DNA of 64,000 nt. Source: Isoetes taiwanensis. Taxonomy: Eukaryota > Streptophyta > Lycopodiopsida > Isoetales > Isoetaceae. Under the pieces are notes generated by a model, which saw nothing but the letters and a program-made list of their open reading frames with translations, was not told the origin of the DNA and made no database searches. Positions 10,300-21,239 of the stretch are shown one piece after another. A program made the position numbers and the translations under genes. The DNA lies in NCBI GenBank assembly GCA_021234155.1, contig JAJEKV010000149.1:372001-436000 (forward strand). Reading direction: 5' to 3'. Within the stretch, counting starts at the first letter, position 1. Every line of letters starts with the position of its first letter.

Positions 10300-11430
10300 A
10301 ACACCGATCTATAAACCATTTTACATCATTTTTGGGATCGATAAAAACTCCAGATACATCTGAGAAAGGGAGATTGAAACATAAAATAGAGCCTCTTGTG
10401 TCGTTCCCTAACCAAGCAGCGCTCCTTGTTCTATTAATCAAATAACTGAAACCCTAAGGCAGGTAAATCCTACCCTAGAAAGGAATAGCTCGATATCTGC
10501 ATGCGAGTTTTGAGATTTACCAGAAGCTAAATGGGGCTTCAATATCATCCCTTGATTAAGAACTTAAAGAGTCAATCTTGGCCATTAAACACGATGGTAA
10601 ATTTGGATGGCACAAAAACCATGCAAACATGGGGCTAAACTAAGAATTAAAACATGGAATACAATGTGCACTCTAGATGTACGCATTAGTATGTGCCATG
10701 TAATACGGCCATCAAATCATATGAAAACCTTAGGATAAAACGTACAAAAATACAAAATAAACCCCTCGTTATTATGCTACATATTCTAAACGAGGTGCAC
10801 CCTGGACTACCACAGTCGTCGGATTCATCGATCCTACGACCCAGATTGTATGTTGGGGCCTGTGGGCACCTCTCGTTTCGCTTATAGTCATTTATGATTG
10901 GAGGCGCCTATGATTTTGAAATATGAAATACGATTTTGCCTAAGGTTTTGAGAGAATATCAAACCTCTATACGGCTTTGTCTAAGATTTTAGAATATGAA
11001 ATACGAGGCCTCGAACATCTACCAAAATAGCTCAATATTCTAATAAGACTACTTTAACCAATATACCTAGTGAGCTAATGTGATTATTTTTTATCTTGAA
11101 TCTATGTTTTTTTTTTTATAACAACCCATTCAATTTTTTTAGAGATATATGGTCTATGGTTTCAGGAGTTGTTATTTTTACAATATCAAATCCCCCTGGA
11201 ACCCCCTGTTATTTTGCTACATATTGATGGATTCTGCTCACTTAGAGTGCAGGTTGATCTGAGTTTTGAGCAATCAATGCACTGTTTTTTGGCAGGTTAT
11301 CTACTATTTGGTTATGTGTATCTTCTGGCAGATCAAAGCAGTTTCCACAAATCTTGCTCAACTCAAAACAAACAAAAGTAACTAAATGACTATAAACATT
11401 ACATTCTGGTTCATTCACCAGCAACTCGTA
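10300..11430. other. Intergenic, no gene recognised
   Basis: No coding signal. A CCTCGTT/AACGAGG stem spans about 10765-10795, and the phrase TTATTTTGCTACATATT-like appears near 10770 and again near 11210, suggesting a short repeated remnant. Confidence 0.45.
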
Positions 11431-11439
11431 TTTGCTGCC

Positions 11440-12180
11440 CTAAGAACGTATAGAATTGGCCAATAACAACGGCTCAGGATAGTCTTATCCTGGTTTCGGG
11501 GATCCCAGAGGTAAAAATACTGTCCTCCGGTATCACCACCAGGGCTCGACGGAACCCGTTCCAGGCCTCTCCATTTCACCGTACTAGCACACGTGAGGGG
11601 CCCTGCACCAATCTCGGTCGTCTGCTTCCGCGCCACATCCGGGCCATCCGTGGTGTTCCCCGCCTCCGGTATCGCCATAAAAAGTAAGCGGTGATCCCGG
11701 TGTCCGGAATCACCAACACATGATCCCGGCCTCCGGGATCCCCATGCCGTGGCCGATAACAGCGCCCCGATATCAGCCGTGGTGAATCCCTCTTCCGCGA
11801 TCCCCGAATCCGACGGATGTGATCCCCTGCTCCAAAATCGCCATCGCTCGTCCGATATCGGCGCTCGATATACGCCAGGTTATCCCGGCCTCCGGGATCA
11901 CCACCATGGCCGACATCGGCCGACATCGGGGCCCCGGGAAAATGCTGCCCTCCGGGATCCCCGCTAGGACTCTTCGGTGAAAACGTCCTCCGGAATTACC
12001 CGGATCCCCGCCTCTGGGATCCCCACGTACTTTATGCATGAAAATGGACGGTGGCCTTGTGAGTGGACCCGATCATGCGGCGGTTTTGAACATGCCAGCC
12101 CATGCACGGACCAACCATTGAGATCCGACACAGGATGTCGGAAACCACCCTCGGGATCCCACATTTGTCTTCCGTAATTT
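11440..12180. repeat. GC-rich array of GGTGATCCCGG / CCGGGATCACC dyads (array 1)
   Basis: About ten imperfect copies of GATCCCGG..CCTCCGGGATCACC-type words, on both strands, occur at about 11495, 11515, 11665, 11690, 11720, 11785, 11885, 11950, 11985, 12005 and 12148. Spacing is irregular. Open frames across it have skewed Gly/Arg/Pro/Asp composition and stop at random, so I treat them as by-products of the repeat. The same words recur at 14.4-15.1 kb and singly near 16115, 17945 and 40370. Confidence 0.75.
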
Positions 12181-12379
12181 CTTCATACGCCGCATATGCA
12201 CGCATATGTTGAGCGGCCCCCGTAGCTATGGACGTTTGGGGGTCGGAGGAGAAGATAGCAATGGTATTTATCCGCTTAAGATTATTTTAGGAGGTAAGAA
12301 ACGATATCCGGCTCCTTTTTTCGCCATTCTACTTGCGTGCTGAAATACATGTGGAGTCACCCTTAATGGCATTTTCGAC

Positions 12380-13440
12380 TACAAAGAAACCTACACCGGC
12401 TTCCCCAAGAGCACCAAGTTCCTTTCATGCGGGGAGGTGGAGAAATGCTTGTCCGGACTGCTACTTCCCAACAAACCCAGGGTTGAAGACTTCATTCTTG
12501 GAGAGCAAAGAAATTGTGTGGCACCGCAGTGCGGCTTCTACTTAAGGAGTTCCAATCCCGAGAGGGTGCTAAAGAGGCCAACCAGGGATTCTTATTTGAC
12601 TATGAAGAGGTATGTATTTCTAAAACCCTATCCTCTAGTTTACTGCTGTTGTTTCTGTAGTAGCAAACATTGTAGCCCAAGTATATTTAATTCTTAGATG
12701 TACATGCACTACTTTCATGCACTAATTTTGAACACTCAAAATAGGTATTGGTGCACATATGGTCTCCAGGACAAGACTTTGAACACTCACATGGTTGCTA
12801 ATGGACCACGTCAACCTGGCACACGCAGGAAAAGAGTTGAGAGGGGTAAGAGTGTGCGTAGGGGCTGCCAATGCCATTTTACCATTAGGCAAATCTACCT
12901 TCTCCCAGAATGCTCGCAAGTTACTTATTATGGGTTTGAGCATAGAAATCTCCAAGGTGAGCCTTCCCATGGTAAATTTGTTGACGTAGGGAAAGGTATC
13001 AGATTCAAGCTAGCACCGTGGATCTCTCTGGAATTGAGGGAATGGGTTAGAGAAAAGCTCGTGCATTGGCACGCCCCACGAAGTGTTATGAACATGCACG
13101 AGGAGAGGTGGAGATTTAAACTAGATGTGCATGGCAAGGATAGTATGTGTAGGGATGACATGCTGAAGATCCGGGATGTTTACAACATTGAGAAGAGTGT
13201 TGTTAGAAACACTTGGAAGCTACATGAAGACCTTCCCACTAGCAGCAACATGTGGGTGCAACAACATCTAGAGTCCGTGTTCTTGTATGAACATGGTGAC
13301 ACGTTCCAATTGGGAGTGATGACTCCAATCCAAAGAGAGGTAATGCTGAAGTTTGGAAAGAATAGGGCGATTGCATGGATGCAACCTTCAAAACTAATGA
13401 CAAGAGGTACACTACTTTGGATTCATTTCCATTCTAGATC
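12380..13440 (+). pseudogene. MULE / FAR1-like transposase, frameshifted and truncated
   Basis: An N-terminal exon (about 12380-12609, frame broken) ends with LFDYEE at a GTATGT donor. A 135-bp intron follows, and exon 2 opens at 12745 with RYWCTYGLQDK. Next comes a Cys/His DNA-binding part with RRGCQCHFTIRQIYLLPECS and YYGFEHRNLQGEPSHG, then a region with NMWVQQHLESVFLYEHGDTF and LGVMTPIQREVMLKFGKNRA. This is the layout of MULE-type transposases before their catalytic domain. The expected MDATF signature, holding the first catalytic Asp, is present at 13375-13389 but in another frame, so at least one indel lies just upstream. The rest of the DDE domain and any SWIM finger are missing. No terminal repeats were identified. 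Confidence 0.75.
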
Positions 13441-13626
13441 TTTTCCATAGTCCATTTAAAATGGCTATAGCATTTCAATTCTAGCATTTAAAATGGCTAT
13501 AGCATTTCAATTTTTAATGGTCTATTTATTTCCATTGTTTCAATGGTTTAATTCTATTCATTTGAATGGTTGAATGTTTCAAATGGATCATAAGTTACAA
13601 TGGCTTAAAACTGACATTCTAATTCA

Positions 13627-14330
13627 GAATCATTCTGAATCAACATCAAGCACTGTTGCCATGCCTTCTGCCCGGACGTCCTCAACAGTTACATCTGGCA
13701 CACCGCAGGGTAGTCTCCATATCATGTGATCGAAGATATCGCACAGGTATGGATCAGACCCCTCTAGGACTTCCCTGATCAGAACCTTCTTTCGCATCCT
13801 CCATGCAGCATACATTTCCTCGAAGCAGGCTTTTAGGGTGTTGCCTTCCCAAACAACGTCTGTAGCTAGCAAATACTTCAAAGCCTTGCCCTGGATAATA
13901 CACCTCTTCAATTCAGCCAGCAATGCTGCATGGGTTGGCCTACGAATGTCAGAGTCGAGAGGCCTAGGGGTCTCTCTGAATTCCCCATTCTCCACGGTCT
14001 CTGCATGAACCATGAGGGGATCGTGAAAAGATTAATATGAAAGTAGAACATGAATATGAAGGAAGACAACAACATGCTTACTTTTGAACGTTTTGATGCT
14101 GTTAAGTTGGGCGAGATCTAGCCCTACATCCTCCTGAATTTCATTCAAGTGGACGAGAATATTCTCAAGACTGTGGGCATTGATGGCACTGCTCTCAACA
14201 AGCTGTTGTCAGGTCCTCACCATCTGTCACTTGGCTTGAGCGGTAAGCAAATGAACTTCGCTCTTGAACTCAACTGAAACCAACTAACTTTCTACCAAGA
14301 ACAACTAAGGCAAGGGTATATATAGACTCA
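13627..14330 (-). pseudogene. Unknown two-exon minus-strand remnant
   Basis: Exon 2 (about 14007-13627) encodes some 120 residues, including AALLAELKRCIIQGKALKYL and MYAAWRMRKKVLIREVLEGS, ending at a stop. Exon 1 (about 14300-14085) reads NAHSLENILVHLNEIQEDVG and similar helical sequence but contains two in-frame stops. I do not recognise a domain. It has the same strand as the protease/zinc-finger remnants at 15.35-17.7 kb, so it could be their 3' end, separated by the repeat array. Confidence 0.35.
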
Positions 14331-14404
14331 TGAATCAACCGTTGTACTATCCGTTGTACACCAGTTAAGTCATAATTTCAATTTCTAAGGGTAAAGTCCA
14401 CTTT

Positions 14405-15130
14405 TTCAATGGCTAGGGCCTTTACATGGTCTCTGGGATCCCCATCTGGCGGACGGAATTTTTTAATGGCTAAGTAATTCTATTCTTTTTTTGGTCATGC
14501 GGGTATCCCGGCGATCTTCTTGTGGTGATCCCGTCCCGTTCGGGATCACCACGATTGATCCCGCCCCCTCCGGGATCACCACACTTGATCCCGCCCCTCG
14601 GGATCACCTGGCAGGGATTTTTTTTTTTAATTTTAATGGCTAAGTAATTCTATTCTTTTTTTTTTGGCTGTCTGGGGATCCCGGAGGACAAAATCTTATT
14701 GTGGTGATCCCGTCCTCCGGGATCACCATAACCGGTGATCCCGTCCTCCGGGATCACCACACAGTTGAGCCCGCCCCCCTCAGGGATCACCAAAGCGGGG
14801 GACGAGATTTTTTAATGGCTAAGTAATTCTATATTTTTTTTTTTTTGGTAATGCAGGGGATCGGGAGGACGGAATCTTATTGTGGTGATCCCGTCCTCTG
14901 GGATCCCCAACTGGAGGACGAGATTTTTTAATGGTTTATTTCAAATGGTTTTTTTTTACGATGGGGATACCATCCTCGGGGATCTCCATCCATGGTTTTT
15001 TTAGTGGTTTGTCTTTTTTAATGGTTGTTTTATTATTTGGCTCCCCGGGGATCCGGAGGTGTTCAAATTCGGGATCCCGTGAGTCGTTTCAAGTTTCGGG
15101 ATCCCAGATGTGTTCAAATTCAGTTCATCT
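14405..15130. repeat. Tandem ~170-180-bp repeat carrying GATCCC/GGGATC dyads (array 2)
   Basis: The phrase TTTTAATGGCTAAGTAATTC recurs with starts near 14465, 14635 and 14814, and in altered form at 14930. Each unit continues into a T-run, then GGTGATCCCGTCCTCCGGGATCACC-type dyads. Distances are about 170, 179 and 116 bp, so the last unit is shortened. Confidence 0.85.
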
Positions 15131-15350
15131 GTTATGAAGTGCTTGAATGGTTTCAGTGATTTTCAATGAGTACCATGGGATGCAGATTGACAAGTCAAGA
15201 GTGAACCCAGACAAGAAAAAAGGAAAGCAAGTTCCCACTTCAATTAAGCATTGAAAAACTGAGATTTTGAAGTCATATTTTCAAACATAGCAGACAATTT
15301 ACATGTTGAACAAGGAACAACCTTTTTTTCTGTTATGGAGAGAGTTCAGA

Positions 15351-16690
15351 TCATGGACCATTCAGCATCAACCGAGTCAAGGGCCGTGCGAATTGGTTGC
15401 TACCCTCGGGCAAGTAGAAGGTTGATTTTCCTGCATTTACGCAGTCACTTAACTTCTGCAGCATCACCTTGAAGCCTGTCCTCAAATTGCCCATGTCTTC
15501 TTTGGCAAACCAGTCCCGGTTGATCACCATTTGAAGACAGTAGATTATAAATGGACAGTACATAAATTTGCTAACCAAAAAGACAAAAGATAAGACAATG
15601 ATAACTCACATCTGTCTCCTTGTTGTAGATTTCTTTGATGAATTTCTGCACACAACCAATAACATAGATGCCACAATCCTGGTTGTTGTGCTGCTGTGGA
15701 GCTTCCATCAAGATTACTGGTGCATTATGCAATGCTGATGCCTCATGCCTCCACCTCTTAAATACATCACTTAAAAACCTGCAAGTCAAGGCATTAGAAG
15801 ATAGGCTATGAATGTATAGTTAGCAAATGTTACACTCACAAAGTGATGAACCCGCATATTGGAGCATGGAGGGGATCAAAGGAATCGAAATGCAATATGC
15901 AAGGGCAAGGCTTATTGAGTTTCTGGCATGCCAAAGGATCAGCCACCAAAATGAACAGGCTTCAATGGCCACTGCAAAGAACAAGCTGTAATCAATTCAA
16001 ACCAGAACTAGAAATGCAATAAAAATTCCACTTCCCAAACCCAATTTACCTAGCATTAACCCCTATATAGTAGAACTGTGCATACTGGATTTTCCACACG
16101 GCCTTACCAAACGGGGATCCCGGAATTAGCTTCACAAACTGCTCGTAGGCACCACACAGGCCTGGTTTCGTACCATTTAGGAACAGGCCAAAAGCAGCAG
16201 GGTGGAGGAGGACATGGTGACATCGTTTATGGGGCGGAATTGAGTGTGCAAGCACCCTGAAATGCTGAATTTAGCTTACAATGGAAAAATAGATCCTATA
16301 TGAGCTACACACTTACAGTAAATACCCCCCTAAGCAGTCGGCATCGATCTCAGAATCCTCGGAACCCGGGGCACCTGCAATAGTGGACAATTTGACGGCT
16401 TCTGACTCAAAGATATGGAATTCAACGTCGGATGATTTGCTGCCCACCTTCAAGAGAGGACTCTCGACCACAATTGGGTAATTTAAAGACAATTTGAACT
16501 GCCAAAGCTCCCTTCTGATTCCTCTCTCATATGATAATAGATTCTCAAAGAATAAGGGTTCGAGCGTATACAAATAATACAATTTGATCTTCTTTGGGGA
16601 GGGGAGCCAATTCATCTTCAGGTGCATGCTCTTCTTCCTTTTTCTTGCTCCTTGTCCTCTTCTTGGTGAATAATATGGTTCGGGGCCATC
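15351..16690 (-). pseudogene. Ulp1/SENP-type (C48) cysteine protease, transposon-borne, with a nonsense mutation
   Basis: Exons on the minus strand can be joined by good splice sites. The first ends at a GTAAGTG donor near 16315; then 16256-16050, 15971-15840, 15778-15610, and a last exon near 15530-15351. The C48 triad is visible: His in GH-stop-SLFILVADPL (His codon 15965-15967), Asp in CILHFDSFDPLH, Cys in APQQHNNQDCGIYVIG (Cys codon 15673-15675), with the oxyanion Gln nearby. The Trp that normally follows the catalytic His is TGA (15962-15964), a nonsense change that removes the Cys. Ulp1 enzymes cleave SUMO or similar conjugates, and several plant DNA transposons carry copies. Together with the C2H2 and DDE-like parts upstream on the same strand, it looks like part of one mobile element. 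Confidence 0.75.
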
Positions 16691-16731
16691 TGAGCAAAAT
16701 CCCTCTTACGGCCACACACTAAGATCGGGCT

Positions 16732-17717
16732 TCAAGGGGGGCGGGCTGGGGTAATAGAACTCGGAGTTTTGGGAGGAGGGGAGGTAAATTCACGGGTCCT
16801 TGCAACCTCTAACTCTTCGTCCACATCGTCATCATCCAATTGGCGCTGCTCAAAGCTCAGATCACCAAACAATTCCTTGTCTGGTAAATTGCCATGCCGC
16901 CCCCTGATCCTTTCTTTGATCTCCCTTATCCGCTCTTCCTGCAATTCAAGTTCTTGGGCCTCCTTTCTTTGCACCTGCAGATTAATGGACTCGCTCCGGC
17001 CCGTTTCATCGAGAAGGCCGAGGGCGATTTGGTCATCTGCCATACGTTCAGCTGCTGCCCTTGCCCTATGGAGTTTCCTGGTGAGATTGTGGCTGAATTT
17101 GAAATCTGGATCAAGAGACCTCTGCACCCTGATCTTCCCATAGTCTCTTACCCTTACCTTAGCTTTATCTTTGGGAATTCGGCCCCTTGGTGCATCTGGA
17201 ACCATGAAATTTTCATATATTTGATGCACCCGGAATCTGTGATTCTCCAATTCCACCTTCCTGCTGTAGGTTTTGGTGCAGTCATCGACTTGGCAAAGCC
17301 ATCTTCGAAGAATCTGATCATACCTGTAATCTTTCAAAGGATCGGAACCTGCCAATTCCTCGCCTGGATTTACATTGAAGAATTCTACATTATTTTTCAA
17401 GGCCTCCTCTGCATCTCCGCTGCCCTTTGTGGCACCAAGTTCTGCATTTTCTTTCTCCCTTGCCTCCTCCTCCCACTGACTGTCGACCGAACCCTCTGGA
17501 ACTGGGGAAACCTTCTTTGGCGAAACCCCTTTGGCTCTGGCCTCTGCCCTTAATTTTTTTTGTTCGGGGATTGAACCTCTTGGTCAGATCCAAGGTCTGC
17601 GATGTCTTTGAAGCAGTCCGGCATCTTCCAGGCCGAGTTTTCTTCTAATGCACCATTCCAGTTCTCGTTAATCGATGTGTTTAGGCTGATTTTGAGGTTA
17701 ATCGACTCCTCCATCTG
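16732..17717 (-). pseudogene. Single C2H2 zinc-finger protein with coiled coil; frame broken in an A-run
   Basis: A splice acceptor (TTTTTTTACAG) precedes ATG at 17717. The first 53 codons run into a stop just after an 8-A tract near 17560. One extra A there would carry the frame into an open stretch that reaches 16732 unbroken. The long part has a finger with spacing C-x4-C-x12-H-x4-H (LCQVDDCTKTY..ENHRFRVH), a basic segment (RIPKDKAKVRVRDYGKIRVQ), then a Glu/Arg-rich helix (AQELELQEERIREIKERIRG) likely to be coiled coil, and an acidic end. A C-run near 16735 marks a second possible frameshift before the protease exons. A homopolymer sequencing error is as likely as true decay. I do not know its function; the neighbouring protease and transposase suggest a transposon accessory or DNA-binding protein. 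Confidence 0.6.
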
Positions 17718-17861
17718 TAAAAAAACATAAAGGCTTAAAATAAGCTTTGAATACAAAAAAAAAAAACAGAGTTCCTGATGGCGCTAGCTCTGTTTATTAC
17801 CTTAAACTAATCGTCGGAGTCAAGCGCAGCGACAGCACTTGTGAGATTTGGCAGCAAAATG

Positions 17862-17893
17862 GCCCTTTCCGTTCAGAGCCGGTCGGAAAGGGC
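17862..17893. repeat. 10-bp-stem hairpin
   Basis: GCCCTTTCCG and CGGAAAGGGC form a perfect 10-bp stem around a 12-base loop. It lies between the transposase and zinc-finger remnants and could be a terminator-like or end structure of a nested element. Confidence 0.7.
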
Positions 17894-17921
17894 AAAGGAT
17901 CTTGGCGCACAAATGTCGGAC

Positions 17922-19166
17922 TTAGCCATCGCCAGAATGAATTCCCTTCCTCCGGAATCCCCACCGTCTGCCAAACTTTTGACCCCATGGATCTTTGAAT
18001 GCCTTCTCCACCACATATTCGACCTTAGTGCACTTGAGAACATAAAAGTCTACATTCTCCTTATTATCAGGCTCTGAAACTACAGAAAAATTATCTCCAA
18101 CTGCAAGAATGTCTGACTTCCATTGAAAATCACCTTCAAAAACAGGGCCATCCACAACATCTTCCACATAATTAGCACTTGGTCTTAGCTCAGAGTATTG
18201 ACATGTACCTATTCTACCTTTGTTAGGACACTTGCCATGTTTGCCTAAACAAGAGTTATGACAAAAGCAACTGTAATCCATATGAGCAACTTGTGTAGGG
18301 TCTGTAATTTGAATTGGCTGGATAGAATGGAACTTGCTCGAACCAGAAAGTGTAGCACAATCATATCTCTCTAACCTGTCGATCTCATCCACTTTAATTT
18401 CCCAAAAATCCTATGTAAGAAAGACTATATGAGAAAATCATTACTGTTGACAAGAAAAAGCAGTATTTCAGCATACCTATATCTGTCCCTAAAATGTTTA
18501 ATCAGGAAAACTACTGCATCATGTGCATTTCTAAGTGGTACTGAGTCTCTTTTCAACATTTCATTCATTTGATGACACCTCTTGCACCATCATGCTCACC
18601 TGTTCCCATAATTGTCGGAAAAAAACACAAAATAAAACTACTACATTCACAGAAAATACGGTTACCTTTGCCATGATAGGAAGCAAAGTGATTCCAATTT
18701 ATTGGAATGCCATTGTCATGGTAGTTCATGCCAAGGAAATAAAAGGTCCTTGCTCATTTGAACTGATGAAAGCATCCATAAGACCACATGATATGTTTGT
18801 CATGCTTTACACCTCTGTTTATCAAAAATGCATGATGCTTATTCAAACAATACTGCACAAACAAGGTGTCACAGTCCTGGTCATCTGATATATAGAAGTG
18901 AGTTTCCTTTATAATTCTTCTGTCATTCTCATCCAAATTTGGGTCATCTAACAATGTTGCATGTCTATATGTACAATGCACTAAAATTGTGCATTGATCA
19001 TTCTTCCAATGTAGGCTCCTTCAGATTGTTGTTTAAATTGTTGCAAGCTTGATAGAATTGGACCAGGATCATATTGTACTCGGTTCTTAGCCAAGGAGCT
19101 GAGGAAGGCGGAATTCCAGTCCATATTAGATAGATGAATGAATTGCAAGAAAATTTGCAAGAACAT
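17922..19166 (-). pseudogene. DDE-like transposase of the HFYISDD / WSDGC / GKGEHDGA family, inactivated
   Basis: Several exon blocks read on the minus strand. About 19130-19010 gives an N-terminal piece. 18981-18670 reads THFYISDDQDCDTLFVQYCL, IMWSYGCFHQFK, then after a stop FYFLGMNYHDNGIPINWNHF and YHGKG; it joins across an intron to EHDGARGVIK and AHDAVVFLIKHFRDRY. 18405-17940 reads DFWEIKVDEIDRLERYDC, CFCHNSCLGKHGKCPN and VDFYVLKCTKVEYVV. I recall this order from a widespread transposon family in plants and animals where SDD, WSDGC and GEHDGA carry acidic residues. Here the WSDGC Asp is Tyr (codon 18778-18780) and a stop follows at 18754-18756, so the copy is dead. Calling these residues catalytic is inference. 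Confidence 0.6.
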
Positions 19167-19199
19167 GACACTACACCATTTAGAATTGCAGATTAGCTC

Positions 19200-20195
19200 T
19201 GGCGCTAGAAAAGAATTTTCTCCCGCTCAGGAAATTTCGATGATGGCCGAATGAAGGGCAAAAATTGAGTGACGAACAAAGAAGGGCGTGACATTCGCGT
19301 TTGAAGTTCGAACAACGGTTTTCAAGCATAGGTGTTGCCCATATGCTTTTTTGCATATATCAAGCAAAAACACACCCATTTGTGTTAAATCTCATTGGAT
19401 GCAATATGGGAATTTGAAGAATTAGCCAAACATACTATTATAAAGAAACTAGCAAAGAGGAATGAGTCAAACAAAACAAGGATGTGGACACTATGAATTT
19501 ATTACTCTTTTCGACTAAGCATGGAAGAACTGGAGTTCAATTTGGGATATGGATAGGAAATCCCCCTGGAAAGCCAAGCAATTCATTCTTCAGCATTTCT
19601 TTATGAGGCTAGCACAGGGTCTGGGTGATGACATGCTCCCACTAACAGAAAAAATATTAAGTGGTGAGGCGTTATTAAAGCCAAAAAGAATTCTCATGAT
19701 TTAACATCACATCATATTGCCAAACAGGAGCTGCAGTCCAAAGAGCTCAACGAATGAATAAAGTATAAAGTATATCTTTCAAGGAAAGAAATGATCTAGT
19801 TGATGTGGCTGATCAAAAATCCCATATGGATTGCATAAAATAATTAAGCGCGGGACAACCTAGATTGAAAACTAAACAAGTGCATTTTCTTCTAGTTCAA
19901 AGAAAAGCCAAAGGATCCCATGTAAAAACTGGGGCCATCTGAAGCTCCTATCTTCAAAAGATGCAAATAACAATAAAAGCTTCTGGGAGCAAGTTTTAGG
20001 CTGCGCGCTAACTTGGACCTGGACTACCATCCTCCATAGAAGTACTAGAATAGGCGATACACCCTGTCTTCTTGCTATGCCCAAAGGGTGGTCTATTCAC
20101 TCCCCTGCACATCCATCTACCAATATAAGCCACTAAATCCTCTTTCTTCATTCCAAATGTGCGAACATGAACCTGCTCGAAGAACCATCTCTTCC
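19200..20195. other. Intergenic, no gene recognised
   Basis: No supported coding region. The sequence may include the 5' flank of the transposase remnant on its left and the insertion site of the LINE on its right. Confidence 0.4.
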
Positions 20196-20529
20196 CCTTG
20201 CTGGGACAGGGGGCGGCCAGCATTAAAGAAGGCCACAGCCTTTATAGTTTTAGGCACAGAGGGCAGACTGTGAGAAACTATCCGCCACATTCTCCTAAAA
20301 TGCATAAGGTTGCAGAGCCTCTAACTGTCTATTTGGCTCTCAATAAAATCAAGAACCCTAGCATTAGCCAAGAATCGCTAACTGCTAGCCTAAACTGCAA
20401 CCTCAAAGTAGACGAACAACAATTGGAAGCTCTATTTCTTCTGATGTCAAAATCCATCACAAGAGTCGAAGCAATGAAGGCAGCAGACCCCCTCACTTTC
20501 ACTAGATACTGGCGCTTGATATTTCGTAT

Positions 20530-21227
20530 ATGGCTCGAGGTAAGAAGGCAGACCTCATCGATCACGATGGGGATCCTGCAAGGCTGATCACGCTGGTAAC
20601 GGAATTGAAAAACGAAATATCATCCTTGAGATCGGAAGTGGCAGGAATCAGGGGAACACTTGAAGAGCTAAAAGCTCTAAACAAAAACCAGACTGCGGAA
20701 TTGGCTTCCAATCTGCAGAAACCTGCTACCGATTTTAGGGCACAGATCACTGACCTGGAACACAAGCTAGCTTCTTTAGTGGCAGAAACAACCAAGGAGC
20801 AAATGAAGATACATCAAGCTGAGGTCTCGTCGGAGCAATTGGATCAGGAAATTCGCACCAAAAACCTCAAGATATCTGGTATTCCAGAATCCGAAGGGGA
20901 AGAAATCATGGACACGGTACGTTTCTTTTCTTATATGATGCACTTACCTGACCCCCTGTTTGTATCCTCACGAAGATTGGGGAAACCGGGATCATTTACC
21001 GCCCAATCTTGGTGAAATTTGAATCTAAAGAAGCAAGAGATCGAGTACTCCATAACCGGAATGCTCTGAAAGGTGAAAAAATATGGCTGGACAAGGACTT
21101 AACTCCGGCTCAGCTGGAAATTCGAAAACAGGAATGGGCAAAGGTTAAAGAAGCCCGGGATAAGGGGTTAGTGGCATACTTGGACCAGAATGGCAAGGGA
21201 ATTATTACAAGCAGGAAGTTCAAATAG
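20530..21227 (+). pseudogene. LINE ORF1: coiled coil plus RRM-like domain, one frameshift
   Basis: The first frame (20530-21012) opens with a Lys/Asp-rich start, a long heptad-like helix (residues about 18-110) and RTKNLKISGIPESEGEE, the usual entry of the L1 ORF1 RNA-binding fold. The second frame (21009-21227) continues it with VKFESKEARDRVLHNRN and ends in a stop before ORF2. The break is around 20995-21012. ORF1 proteins coat LINE RNA as trimers. The start codon is the first methionine of the open frame and is uncertain. Confidence 0.75.
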
Positions 21228-21239
21228 GAAGTAAGGGCT

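Noticed and set aside
11415-12177. Gly/Arg/Asp-rich frames on both strands
   Set aside because: The repeated GGGATC/GATCCC words explain the composition; frames repeat the same residues with the repeat period.
16894-17553. 219-codon plus-strand frame
   Set aside because: It is antisense to the zinc-finger gene, whose minus frame shows a real C2H2 motif and coiled coil.
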